Part shown: positions 18,004 through 26,089 of the stretch, in pieces
Layout: every line of letters starts with the position of its first letter
Numbering within the stretch: the first letter of the stretch is position 1
Assembly (NCBI RefSeq): GCF_002205675.1
Contig: NZ_NISK01000002.1
Coordinates: 640,876 to 704,875 of the forward strand
Origin: Sphingopyxis bauzanensis
GTDB lineage: Bacteria > Pseudomonadota > Alphaproteobacteria > Sphingomonadales > Sphingomonadaceae
DNA: 64,000 bases
Direction: 5' to 3'
Translations under genes and position numbers: made by a program
Notes under the pieces: generated by a model
What the model saw: only the letters and a program-made list of their open reading frames with translations
What the model was told of the DNA's origin: nothing
The model's database searches: none

Positions 18004-18804
18004 GACATCCTCTAGCAAGGCGTGTCGGATCTGTCTCGAATAACCCGGCCGCACGGTTCTTTAACCAGAAACGAATATTGTGTATCGGCCGCACGGGGCA
18101 GAAAGACCGCGACCCCTTCCCGCGCCGTGCGTGCACCGGCATGTCCTAAGCAGCGAATATCGTCGGAGTGCAAATGGCGCGAGTTTCGTTCGCACATGAC
18201 CTTTGCGTTTTTCCGTTTCCACGCGCGTGTCCGAACTTTGAGCACCTCATCCTGATCGGCGACGACTGGGGGCTTCGTTTGCTCCAAGTGCAATTTCGTC
18301 GATCGAGCCGCCCAAATCAGCGCGCCGGTGAAATTCCTCCAAGGTTTCGGTGTCGATGTACCCAACGATCTCGCCGGTCAGGAACTCCGTCCATACTCCG
18401 ATTTAATTGGGGGAACCTGTTTTTCCCTGCGTATTCCGAAGGGCGGCGATTTTCGACGAGCACCAAATCGGATCCATCGTCGCCAACGCATCGTTGGCGC
18501 GCCTGCCGGCTAGCAGATCAAGGCGCGTCGTCGGAACCGATGAGCCCACCTTCCCCTTCCAGGCGAGCGACCTGTCCGACGTCCTGGCGCGTGAATTTTA
18601 GCCTGAGGCCGGCCCCCAATCCGTCGACTCTTCCACTAGGACGAGTCCGAAATGATAGAGCCCTTGCTTCAGGCGCTGGACATGCTCCATGAAGATGGTC
18701 CGCGATGAACAGGTGTGGATGCCAAAATAATACTCGGGCGCACACCAACGCCGAGGCGCACTTCATTACAGTTCGGGATCGGTAAAAAAGTCCGAGTTGA
18801 CGGG
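18004..18804. other. 800-bp gene-poor region with probable gene remnants
   Basis: No intact gene fits. Two stretches on the minus strand read like protein but are cut by stops: about 18250-18405 (reads TEFLTGEIVGYIDTETLEEF and on to a stop), and about 18600-18740 (reads FMEHVQRLKQGLYHFGLVLV and on to a stop). Neither has a start. I take them as decayed gene fragments of unknown family. Base composition is less GC-rich than the core genes. Confidence 0.35.
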
Positions 18805-19470
18805 TCACTTTTCTGAAAAGGGGTGCTCACGGCTTTCTCTTGCAAGCGGAAGTTGCCATCCCCGCCGAATTGCCGTCATTCGTAGACAGAAACATGCCAG
18901 CCCCCCGGCGAGTGCAGTGGCGACGATGGGAAAATGAAGCATGTTGCCGCCTACTACCACCGCGGCGCCCACCAATGCCGCCACGGCATAAAAATCGGAA
19001 CGAAGCACGGTCGGTATTTCAGCAAGCAATACGTCGCGTGCGACACCCCCGCCGATACCGGTCAGCATCCCGAGCAGTGCCGCCATGACCGGACTCAATC
19101 CGAAAACTAATGCTTTCTCGGCTCCCGCGACTGCGAACAGCGCCAGTCCAAGTGAATCGAGCATGCGTACGGGATTACGCAGCCTCTCGATCAATGAGGA
19201 CCAGAAAAAGCACAACAGTCCGGCCGCAAGCGACACCGCGAGATAGCGCCAATCCTGCAGCGCCGCGGGCGGCGCCGCGCCGATAAGCAAGTCGCGGGCA
19301 ATCCCGCCTGAGGTAGCGGCTGCAAATGACAGAACAAGAATGCCGAAAATGTCCAGCCTCCGCCTGACGCCAGCCATCGCGCCGCTTAATGCAAAAGCGA
19401 ATGTACCGCAAAGGTCGAGAATGAGCACCAGTGTGCGCAAAAGTTCATCGGCCGCGTGCGAGTCAAGCAT
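18805..19470 (-). CDS. Trimeric intracellular cation channel (TRIC/UPF0126) family protein
   Basis: A 221-aa seven-helix membrane protein built from two repeats, each with a glycine-rich kink followed by arginine and aspartate: TSGGIARDLLIG (about residue 54) and GIGGGVARDVLL (about residue 142). These are the signatures of UPF0126/YicG proteins, related to eukaryotic TRIC potassium channels. The substrate in bacteria is not established in general. The gene stands alone, with gene-poor DNA on both sides. Confidence 0.9.
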   Translation of the reverse strand: MLDSHAADELLRTLVLILDLCGTFAFALSGAMAGVRRRLDIFGILVLSFAAATSGGIARDLLIGAAPPAALQDWRYLAVSLAAGLLCFFWSSLIERLRNPVRMLDSLGLALFAVAGAEKALVFGLSPVMAALLGMLTGIGGGVARDVLLAEIPTVLRSDFYAVAALVGAAVVVGGNMLHFPIVATALAGGLACFCLRMTAIRRGWQLPLARESREHPFSEK

Positions 19471-19939
19471 CGTTGGTCGCCTTCAATTACGAGAGGGATC
19501 GTAGTCCCCAGCAATCCTGTCGAGGCAGCGTGAAACGTGCTGCCGCTTTTACCATGGACAGGTCGGCGGCATCGAGCAACCAAAGGCGAGCGAGACGGAG
19601 ATGATCGTGAAGCTAAGTCGTTGTAGGATCGCCGGATCAAGTGAACCGTCGGTGACAAGGGTAAACATCCCAATGGGCCGTCCAGTGCGCTACACGTCCA
19701 GATCCCGGATCGCAGCGGCACGACGTGCGCGAGGTCGATTGCGATCAGCAGGACACGGGGGTGTTCTGCGCATCAAGCCACCCGAATAGCTGATCGGTCA
19801 ATCAATCCGCCTACCGGGGATGCAAGTTGGGCTCGCCAACAAGGCCGGGGGGCTATACCGCCGGTGCCAAACCCGTCATGCCAATATTGTGCTGATTTCG
19901 CGACGGCCCGGGACGGGGAGGCTCAATACGAAAGCGATC
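19471..19939. other. Gene-poor interval upstream of the MFS exporter
   Basis: About 470 bp between divergent genes. Short open frames exist but none has a ribosome site, codon pattern or recognisable product. I see no repeat or strong hairpin here. It should contain the promoters of both flanking genes. Confidence 0.5.
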
Positions 19940-21616
19940 ATGAACGATACGCCGCAATTCAGTTCCAAGGCACCACCCTCTGCTTTCGCCCCGTTCCGGC
20001 ACGAAATTTTCCGTTCGGTGTGGATCGCCACTCTGGTCTCTAGTTTTGGTGGGATGATCCAGGGGGTCGGCGCCGCTTGGATGATGGTCGCACTTGGCGC
20101 TTCGGCACAGATGGTGACGCTGGTGCAAGCGTCGATCACGCTGCCGATCGTAATGCTTGCGCTTGTCGCTGGTGCGCTCGCGGACGCGTTCGACCGCCGC
20201 AAGCTTATGCTTGTCGCTCAGACATTCATGTTCGCCATATCGACGATATTGGCGGTCTGCGCTTATCTTGATCTGATCACGCCATGGTCCTTGTTGCTTT
20301 TCACCTTCCTGATCGGGTGCGGCGCCGCGCTGAATGCTCCGGCGTGGCAGGCGTCGGTTGGCGCGATGGTTCCGCGCGAGGACGTGTCCTCGGCGGTCGC
20401 GATGAACAGCATGGGCTTCAACTTGGCGCGCAGCGTTGGGCCAGCGATCGGTGGTTTGCTCGTCGCCGCAGCCAGCGCCGCGGCAGCGTTCACGGTCAAC
20501 GCCCTCAGTTATGTCGGGCTTATCGGCGTGTTGCTCGGTTGGCGAACCGAGCAGGAGAAGCCTATCCTGCCGCGCGAGCGCCTCGGACATGCGATCATGT
20601 CGGGTATCCGATATGTCGCGATGAGCCCCAATATCAATTCCACGCTTGTGAGAGGGTTGGTGACGGGCATCGGCGCAAGTTCCGTGTCCGCTTTGATGCC
20701 CCTGATCGCGCGCGACCTGATCAGCGGCGGTCCAACCATCTATGGTCTTCTGCTCGGAGCCTTTGGCGTCGGAGCAGTCGCCGGAGCCTTCAGTTCGCAC
20801 CGCCTGCGCATAACCTATTCGAACGAGTGGATCGTCCGCCTTGCGCTGATTAGCTCAGCCGTTGGCATCGCGATTGCCGCCGTTAGCACCACGATCGGCC
20901 TGACGATGGCCGCTATGATGCTGTGCGGTCTTGGCTGGGTGCTAATCGTCTCAATTCTCAACGCGACGGTCCAGATGTGGGCGCCTCGCTGGGTTGTCGC
21001 ACGTGCCTTGTCGCTATATCAGATGGCGACTTTCAGCGGCATGGCGGGCGGCGCATGGCTGTGGGGCTATGTCACTCAGCAGTCGGGCATTAAGGCGGCG
21101 TTGCTGATCGCGGCATTAGTGCAGCTCGGCTGCGCGCTGCTCGGGCGCTGGTTCCACCTTCCCGAAACGGAAGACATGAACCTCGACCTGCTGACATTTA
21201 ACGAGCCGGCCACGATAGTGCCCGTACAAGGCCGCACGGGGCCCGTCATTATCACCATCGAATATCGCATTGCGGAGAGGGACATCGTCGCCTTTCTCTG
21301 CGTGATGGCCGAGCGCAAGGTTATCAGGCGCAGAAATGGCGCTCGGCGATGGTCCCTATTGCGCGACCTTGCCGACCCAGAGTTATGGATCGAGCGTTAT
21401 CACAGTCCGACCTGGACGGAATATCTGCGTCACAATGGCCGCTTCACTGAGGACGACGCACTCATCAACGAACGCGTCTCGGCGCTTCACATGGGATCAG
21501 ATCGACCGCTCGTTCGTCGTCTTCTCGAGAGACAGACTGGCTTCCCGCCCGCAGCATCCCTGCCCGACGCGACCGAATGGACCACCCCCATGACGGATCA
21601 ATCGCGCCTTTCCTGA
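19940..21616 (+). CDS. MFS transporter (EntS/MFS_3 type) with C-terminal monooxygenase-like domain
   Basis: A 558-aa protein. Residues about 15-415 form a 12-helix major-facilitator exporter of the MFS_3 type (FRSVWIATLVSSFGGMIQGV at the start, LADAFDRRKLML between helices 2 and 3). The last 110 residues (from about VIITIEYRIAERD) form a soluble domain resembling antibiotic-biosynthesis-monooxygenase (ferredoxin-like) folds, an add-on seen in part of this family. The start at 19940 (MNDTPQFSSK) is where family similarity begins; the frame opens 40 codons earlier without support. The exported substrate is unknown. Confidence 0.88.
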   Translation: MNDTPQFSSKAPPSAFAPFRHEIFRSVWIATLVSSFGGMIQGVGAAWMMVALGASAQMVTLVQASITLPIVMLALVAGALADAFDRRKLMLVAQTFMFAISTILAVCAYLDLITPWSLLLFTFLIGCGAALNAPAWQASVGAMVPREDVSSAVAMNSMGFNLARSVGPAIGGLLVAAASAAAAFTVNALSYVGLIGVLLGWRTEQEKPILPRERLGHAIMSGIRYVAMSPNINSTLVRGLVTGIGASSVSALMPLIARDLISGGPTIYGLLLGAFGVGAVAGAFSSHRLRITYSNEWIVRLALISSAVGIAIAAVSTTIGLTMAAMMLCGLGWVLIVSILNATVQMWAPRWVVARALSLYQMATFSGMAGGAWLWGYVTQQSGIKAALLIAALVQLGCALLGRWFHLPETEDMNLDLLTFNEPATIVPVQGRTGPVIITIEYRIAERDIVAFLCVMAERKVIRRRNGARRWSLLRDLADPELWIERYHSPTWTEYLRHNGRFTEDDALINERVSALHMGSDRPLVRRLLERQTGFPPAASLPDATEWTTPMTDQSRLS

Positions 21617-21991
21617 AAAATTCGTTTCAAGGTTCGATCAAAAAGGCTGACAATGCTTGATTAATATTTTTGGAGCTCTATCTTATAGCCATGGCAACCG
21701 AAATCAGTTCTATTTGGCTTCGTAGCACGGAAAAACTGCTAACGCTCTAGCCAGCCCCGCCCGGATGATTTGAAATTCGGGAACTGGGGGCCATTTCTCA
21801 AGCAATGAAGCGCGGATAATATCCAGCCTGCTTGAATTTTAAAATATCCAATATTCGTTGAAAGAAGCGCATCTGATGCGATTTCTTTTTTAAGTATCAC
21901 GCACTCTGGGCGGCTTCGCGAGAGAGTCTGGTCGTTGATCGCTTGCGATCGGGGACAGGCCGCATCGTCACGCCAGCTCGGATTGAAAGAG
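21617..21991. other. AT-richer intergenic interval
   Basis: About 375 bp after the MFS gene, lower in GC than the surroundings, with runs such as TTAATATTTTTGGAG. A minus-strand frame of 97 codons (21739-22032) exists but lacks a ribosome site and looks non-coding. Nothing else seen. Confidence 0.45.
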
Positions 21992-22156
21992 ATGATGATT
22001 GTGCCAACCTCCATTCCGCAGTCGCCGGACAAGATAACTTCTGCAGATCGAATTCAGGAAGCGAACCAATTCAAGTTGAGGTTAAAAGTACTGATCTTTT
22101 TCTCTGTCGCGTCCATCAACGTAGCCTTGATTGCTATGTTTTCGGCAAACCCTTGA
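21992..22156 (+). CDS. Possible 54-aa single-helix membrane protein
   Basis: A short frame: a polar N-terminal half (PTSIPQSPDKITSADRIQEA) followed by a basic turn and one hydrophobic helix (VLIFFSVASINVALIAMFSA). AAAGAG directly precedes a double ATG (21992, 21995); the second has better spacing. No family recognised. It could be a chance ORF in this gene-poor stretch. Confidence 0.35.
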   Translation: MMIVPTSIPQSPDKITSADRIQEANQFKLRLKVLIFFSVASINVALIAMFSANP

Positions 22157-22319
22157 CCTACGGTCGTTCGAGGACCTGACAATGAACTATAGAAAAGCCA
22201 ATCTCGTGCCACCGCAACCGCTTGGATGAGCCTGATCCGGATGCACATAAACTTCCGGATCAGGTGTGCAGCAGACAGAGCAACGACCTTTTATGAAACT
22301 CGTAAACGGAGCAATCGAC

Positions 22320-22451
22320 ATGGCAAAGAAGAATCAAAGAGGAAACCGCGAGTCGCGAAAGCCCAAGAAGCAGAAAGACATATCCAGCCTCGAAAACTCG
22401 GTTTCGGCAGCGCTGAGCAAACAGCTTCCGGGCCAGCGAAAACACGCCTGA
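22320..22451 (+). CDS. Small basic protein of the MAKKxxxGNREsrKPKK type
   Basis: A 43-aa, very basic protein starting MAKKNQRGNRESRKPKKQK. Short proteins with this N-terminal pattern are common in alphaproteobacteria and remain uncharacterised; recognition is from memory of the pattern. GGAG lies eight bases before the ATG. A perfect 11-bp inverted repeat begins 21 bp after the stop. Likely a nucleic-acid-binding or ribosome-associated peptide, but that is inference from charge alone. Confidence 0.65.
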   Translation: MAKKNQRGNRESRKPKKQKDISSLENSVSAALSKQLPGQRKHA

Positions 22452-22472
22452 CGAGATCGTTCAGGTCGTGAG

Positions 22473-22517
22473 GACGGGGGCTTTCTTGCCTCCCCCCAGG
22501 TGTGGGAGCCCCCGTCC
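22473..22517. repeat. Perfect 11-bp inverted repeat downstream of the 43-aa gene
   Basis: Arms GGACGGGGGCT (22473-22483) and AGCCCCCGTCC (22507-22517) enclose a 23-base loop. There is no U-rich tract, so it may be a terminator-like or regulatory stem for the small gene just upstream. Confidence 0.5.
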
Positions 22518-22700
22518 GATCTCGAATTGGAGATCCCCACGAACAGGTCGCCTACGATCTGGAGTATCTTACACGGTAAGCCGCTTTGCGGTTCCAGTGC
22601 GGATGGGAGACATTCGCACCGAATTTAACGGAGGACAATGATGTCAAAGTCGCTTCTTCGTCGCTTGAAGAAAAGTCACGGTCTCATTTCGCGTTTAATT

Positions 22701-22887
22701 TGTGGATCGACGTTGGAGCCGAGCCCTCGTCCTGAACGATCTATTGTCTTGAATTGATGTAATTATTCGGTTTTGACCGGGGTCCCGATAGGCGCCGTTC
22801 GGGACCCCGGCATGCGCCAGTTTAAGTATAGTAATCAAGGCTATGGCTTCCGTGAGAGCGGGGTCCCACTTGAACGCTGATCCACAG
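22701..22887. repeat. Direct repeat R1 (about 187 bp), left boundary of the AbiE module
   Basis: First of three similarly oriented copies (R1 22701-22887, R2 24396-24575, R3 24736-24922). All share the start TGTGGAYCGACSTTGGAGC, the core ATGCGCCAGTTTA and the right part ATGGCTTCCGTGAGAGCGGG. The right third of R1 encodes the last 21 codons and stop of the AbiEii-like toxin; the left two thirds are its downstream flank with a 12-bp-stem hairpin. R1 and R2 bracket the toxin-antitoxin pair. Confidence 0.85.
22777..22810 (-). terminator. 12-bp-stem hairpin after the AbiEii gene
   Basis: Perfect arms CCGGGGTCCCGA and TCGGGACCCCGG around a 10-base loop, starting 12 bases past the toxin stop on the minus strand. 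No clear U tract follows. The equivalent hairpins in R2 and R3 carry mismatches, as expected of decayed copies. Confidence 0.5.
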
Positions 22888-23673
22888 ATCTGCGCCAAGA
22901 TCGCGCTTGAAAGCCTCCCACTGCTGCACCTTCGCGGGATCTGCGCCGAAATCGGATGTGAGAGCGTCCGGAAGCTGAGCTGGAATGGCCGTCTCACGAC
23001 GATCGAACGTCGCCTTGATCGCACGAACCAGCCGATCATCCTCGAAGGCAAAGGTCGTCGCCAGCAGCCAGATGTCGTAGAAATCCTTCATGCGTGAGTT
23101 CGCGCGGCCGAGCGCGACCATCGCTTGAAACTTCTCGGCGATCACTGTCTCGCGGGCGTACGCGCGCAGCTTGGGTGCGGGCTGATCGAGCAGCGTGGGA
23201 TAGTCGAGCAGTTCGGCGCCGGGTTCCAGCGCGTCGCCGAAGCCGACATCGATCGCAATGGGTACGCGTGCGCCGCCAACATCGGCGACAGCACGCAGGC
23301 GAACGCCGCCATAGTCGAGCGCTTCGCGAATGCGGTCGACGCGCAGAGTGTCGGGATTGAACAGGATCCCATCGTCGACCTCGATGGAGAGAATATCGCG
23401 AAACGTGGCCTGCATCGCGTCAGGGTCCGGATCGCCAAATCCGAGCAGATCGAGATCACGCGTTGGCCGGGCAGGGTCGTCGAACCAGGTGGTGAGAAGC
23501 ATGGCTCCCTTGAGAACGAACCGCTCGGCGTGCCCTGAGATGCTGAGCCGATATAGCAGTCGCTCCAGCGCGAAGCGGACGAGGATCAAATCGAATGGCT
23601 GACCAGAGGCGCGAGCCTGGTTGAGCAGTTGCGCGCGAATCGAGGCGCCCAGATTGGTGCGCTTTTCAGCCAT
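22822..23673 (-). CDS. abiEii: AbiEii/AbiGii-type nucleotidyltransferase toxin
   Basis: A 283-aa protein of the AbiEii family, the toxin half of type IV toxin-antitoxin and abortive-infection systems. The nucleotidyltransferase core is visible: FVLKGAMLL followed by the two-aspartate motif in TRDLDLLGFGD (about residues 70-80), a later YARETVIAEKFQAMVALG, and RMKDFYDIWLL, the conserved KDxxD segment. It overlaps the antitoxin gene by 8 bp. The last 21 codons lie in repeat R1, whose relatives R2 and R3 sit upstream of the operon. Full length for the family. Confidence 0.9.
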   Translation of the reverse strand: MAEKRTNLGASIRAQLLNQARASGQPFDLILVRFALERLLYRLSISGHAERFVLKGAMLLTTWFDDPARPTRDLDLLGFGDPDPDAMQATFRDILSIEVDDGILFNPDTLRVDRIREALDYGGVRLRAVADVGGARVPIAIDVGFGDALEPGAELLDYPTLLDQPAPKLRAYARETVIAEKFQAMVALGRANSRMKDFYDIWLLATTFAFEDDRLVRAIKATFDRRETAIPAQLPDALTSDFGADPAKVQQWEAFKRDLGADLWISVQVGPRSHGSHSLDYYT

Positions 23674-24307
23674 CGAGCGTGAGAGTTTCGAGATAGGGGG
23701 CCATTAGTGACCAGGCACCCCGTTCACGCGCACATTCCGCAATAGCTGCCGGCGTTGCTTTGCGTTGCCGCAGCGCCTCGCGCAGCGCCTCGACCGCAAC
23801 GTTGAGTCCGACGGATTTTCTATGGCGAAAGCAATCGACGAGCGTACGCGGTATCGTGAACATCGAAACGCTGACGTTCTCGATTATATGGGTTTCGATG
23901 TCTGACTGTAGCAGCCTGTCCGACATCCGCACGATCCTGAGACGCGGGCCATGCTCGACGGGAGTCCACTCCTTGGGTCCAATCGCCATCCAGACCTTGC
24001 GCGGCATCTGATCTGTAAGTTCGTGATAAGCGAGGGCGGAAGTGAGGCAGACCACACCCTTCGGTACCCGCTTCGCAGCCTCCGCAAGATCATGGTTGGT
24101 ATCGATCTCTGCATCGGCAAGCTGGTAGAGGCCGCGCGACAGACGAAGCACAGCGCCGTCGGTAAGCAGGCGGGACATAGTGGTTGCGGCTATACCTTCA
24201 GCGACGAGCTCGCTGATACGCATCATGCCATGCTTCGCGAGCAGGCCACGGGCCCGCTCAGCTTGCGTCTCATCCGCGTTATATTTCCTCGGAGACTGAT
24301 CCATCAT
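23666..24307 (-). CDS. abiEi: AbiEi-type antitoxin / transcriptional regulator
   Basis: A 213-aa protein of the AbiEi antitoxin family. It has an N-terminal winged helix-turn-helix (RARGLLAKHGMMRISELVAEG, then AATTMSRLLTDGAVLRLSRGLY) and a C-terminal domain with LTSALAYHELTDQMP. Such proteins repress their own operon and neutralise AbiEii. Two adjacent ATGs (24307 and 24304) are possible and neither has a clear ribosome site; the open frame reaches 24343. It overlaps the toxin start by 8 bp. Repeat R2 begins about 90 bp upstream, leaving little room for a separate promoter. Confidence 0.85.
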   Translation of the reverse strand: MMDQSPRKYNADETQAERARGLLAKHGMMRISELVAEGIAATTMSRLLTDGAVLRLSRGLYQLADAEIDTNHDLAEAAKRVPKGVVCLTSALAYHELTDQMPRKVWMAIGPKEWTPVEHGPRLRIVRMSDRLLQSDIETHIIENVSVSMFTIPRTLVDCFRHRKSVGLNVAVEALREALRQRKATPAAIAECARERGAWSLMAPYLETLTLDG

Positions 24308-24395
24308 TACCGAGGTTTTATAACATTGCCTCTGATCCAGCAAGCAGACGAATTTCGAGCTCGATCAAATGGATTCTTGTGATTGAAGATAGAGT

Positions 24396-24575
24396 GTGGA
24401 CCGACGTTGGAGCGGAGCCCTCCTCTCTTACGCTATTACCTTGAATTATTGGAAAAATTAGGTTTTAACCGGGATTCCGATCGGCGCCGTTCCGTACCCC
24501 CGCATGCGCCAGTTTAGGCATAGTAATCAATGCCATGGCTTCCGTGAGAGCGGGGTCCCACTCGGACGCTGATCC
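24396..24575. repeat. Direct repeat R2, right boundary of the AbiE module
   Basis: Diverged copy of R1 in the same orientation. On the minus strand it still reads ISVRVGPRSHGSHGIDYYA and a stop, i.e. the toxin C-terminus, but with no toxin gene body attached. The hairpin arms carry several substitutions. It lies just upstream of the antitoxin gene. Confidence 0.85.
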
Positions 24576-24594
24576 GTCGTACCAAATGCGCTAT

Positions 24595-24616
24595 CCTTAG
24601 TTGCGCGCAACTAAGG
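24595..24616. repeat. 22-bp perfect palindrome
   Basis: The centre CTTAGTTGCGCGCAACTAAG (24596-24615) is flanked by a pairing C and G, giving 22 bp of perfect dyad symmetry with no spacer. It adjoins an array of GCGCAA-containing repeats. It looks like a protein-binding site (regulator, replication or recombination protein). Confidence 0.75.
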
Positions 24617-24621
24617 GAATC

Positions 24622-24703
24622 AATACGCAATTAACCAAAAATCGCGCAATTAACCCGGAATCGCGCAAACTGGTGTCCATCGCGCAACCTCGGCTTGCGC
24701 GAT
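24622..24703. repeat. Iteron-like array, 19-bp period
   Basis: The 9-mer ATCGCGCAA recurs at 24641, 24660 and 24679, exactly 19 bp apart. A degenerate copy (AATACGCAA) at 24622 keeps the phase, and an inverted copy (TTGCGCGAT) lies at 24695. CGCAATTAACC also occurs twice, 19 bp apart (24626 and 24645). The layout resembles plasmid iterons or a multi-site operator. No replication gene is adjacent. Confidence 0.65.
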
Positions 24704-24735
24704 ATGCGCTCACGGGGCATGGATTGAAACCAAAG

Positions 24736-24922
24736 TGTGGACCGACCTTGGAGCTGAGCCTTCCTCTATAACGATCTATTGTATTGGAATTTTTGTAAAA
24801 TTCGGTTCTGACCGGGATCCCGATAGGCACCGTTCGGGCCCCCGGCATGCGCCAGTTTAGGCATAGCAATCAATGCCATGGCTTCCGTGAGAGCGGGGCA
24901 CCACTCGGACGCTGATCCACAG
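24736..24922. repeat. Direct repeat R3, outer copy
   Basis: Third copy of the repeat, same orientation and full length, ending with GCTGATCCACAG like R1. On the minus strand it reads a decayed toxin C-terminus (ISVRVVPRSHGSHGIDCYA, then stop). It may be the scar of an earlier AbiE module. It is followed within 60 bp by a truncated monooxygenase-like gene. Confidence 0.85.
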
Positions 24923-24981
24923 TCAAGTATCCATCAAGGGCTCTATCGAGTGGTCGAGTAATCAAGGGGTGCGCCGCGCGC

Positions 24982-25221
24982 TCAGGGCGACAGTTCGAAC
25001 TCAGCGCTGGCGAGACCCGCAGTGTTATACACGGGGCCCTCGCGTGCGACCGCAAACTTCCGGCTAACCGCATTGGTCAGGCCGAATTGCGAGACATGGC
25101 CGAGCATGCCGCGATATTGCGGGCCGGCAAAGTGCAGCGCCAGCGCCTCGGCGCCTTCCCACTCTTCAAACACATGAATGCGCGCGGGGTGATGCGGGTC
25201 GGCGGTCCAGAAATAGCCCAT
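24982..25221 (-). pseudogene. 5'-truncated antibiotic-biosynthesis-monooxygenase-like gene
   Basis: A 79-codon frame whose product (IHVFEEWEGAEALALHFAGP near the start, then VAREGPVYNT) matches the C-terminal two thirds of small ABM-domain proteins. Codons upstream still read FAQTGC before the first ATG but are then cut by an in-frame TGA, and the usual N-terminal strand is missing. I read it as a remnant next to repeat R3. It could be a short but functional variant. Confidence 0.55.
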
Positions 25222-25535
25222 GCATCCGGTCTGAGCAAATCAGGCGCGAAGCAGACATCGCAATGTTGAAATGGTCGGCGCGTTCTTATCACCGACGGTA
25301 GTTATTGCTAAGCAGCCTGCGACCAACATGTGGACAATGGAAGCGTCAGGCCCGGACGTAGCCGAATGTATTCGGATTTGAGATTTCGTCGATTAAGGGA
25401 ATTTTTCTTTTGATTGCAAATGCGTAGTATTTTGGGGGACTGCCACTGGTCATTTCGAACAAAATATCATTTATTCGTTGTTTTTCAATTTGTTAGAGAG
25501 AGTTGAACTTCGAGTGGAAGTGACCGCCTTATCGG
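25222..25535. other. AT-rich intergenic interval
   Basis: About 310 bp containing AT-rich tracts (around 25380-25500). It separates the repeat/AbiE region from the core genes that follow. I see no gene, repeat or clear hairpin. Confidence 0.5.
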
Positions 25536-25946
25536 TCAGGGCGCCGCGACTTCACCAGGCCGCCAGCTCCAGATCAGGAGCAGGAGGCCGACGATAATGA
25601 ACAGGGCAAAGCCCGACAGCATCCACGCGTTCACATACCATTGCTCGCCCCATTCGAACTCGCCGCCCATGATGCGCCCCCAGCCGCGAAAATGCTGCGT
25701 GGCAGCGACCGACAGGCCGAACACTGCGAACACTGCGGAAAGGTAACGCATCAGCCAGTGCGCCGGATTGGGTAGCATCAGTAACAGTCCGAGCAGACCG
25801 ATGACGGTGCGTTGGCTGCGGCAATAGGGGCATTCATAAACGAGGCCGGTCAGGTCGACGGTCCAGGTCAGAATGGCAAGCGCGATAGCCGCGATACCCA
25901 CCATCCGGCGATGTCGCAGCAATAACTCCGGCAAATTATCCAGCAT
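25536..25946 (-). CDS. DsbB-like four-helix membrane protein
   Basis: A 136-aa protein with four hydrophobic helices. A CPYC motif follows the first helix in VYECPYCRSQRTVIGLLGLL, much as DsbB places its redox-active CXXC and following arginine in the first periplasmic loop. DsbB reoxidises the disulfide-forming protein DsbA using quinone. The second cysteine pair of canonical DsbB is absent, so function as a disulfide generator is uncertain. GGGAGA lies eight bases before the ATG. Confidence 0.68.
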   Translation of the reverse strand: MLDNLPELLLRHRRMVGIAAIALAILTWTVDLTGLVYECPYCRSQRTVIGLLGLLLMLPNPAHWLMRYLSAVFAVFGLSVAATQHFRGWGRIMGGEFEWGEQWYVNAWMLSGFALFIIVGLLLLIWSWRPGEVAAP

Positions 25947-26089
25947 CTTGAAATTCTCCCTCTTCCCTCCCGCTGGCTATAAGCTGCCACTGCCTGTGCG
26001 GCTAGGGGGCGACAAAGCAGCATGTTCCCGCAACATTTGATGACCGCATCGGTTGTGATGCCACCCCGTCCTTGATAGGCACAACGCCC

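Noticed and set aside
21739..22032. 97-codon minus-strand frame in the gene-poor interval after the MFS gene
   Set aside because: No ribosome site, mixed composition and overlap with the more plausible small plus-strand frame; not annotated as a gene.
24699..24730. CRISPR array
   Set aside because: Only one repeat-like unit, no spacers and no cas genes; kept as a low-interest finding rather than a feature.
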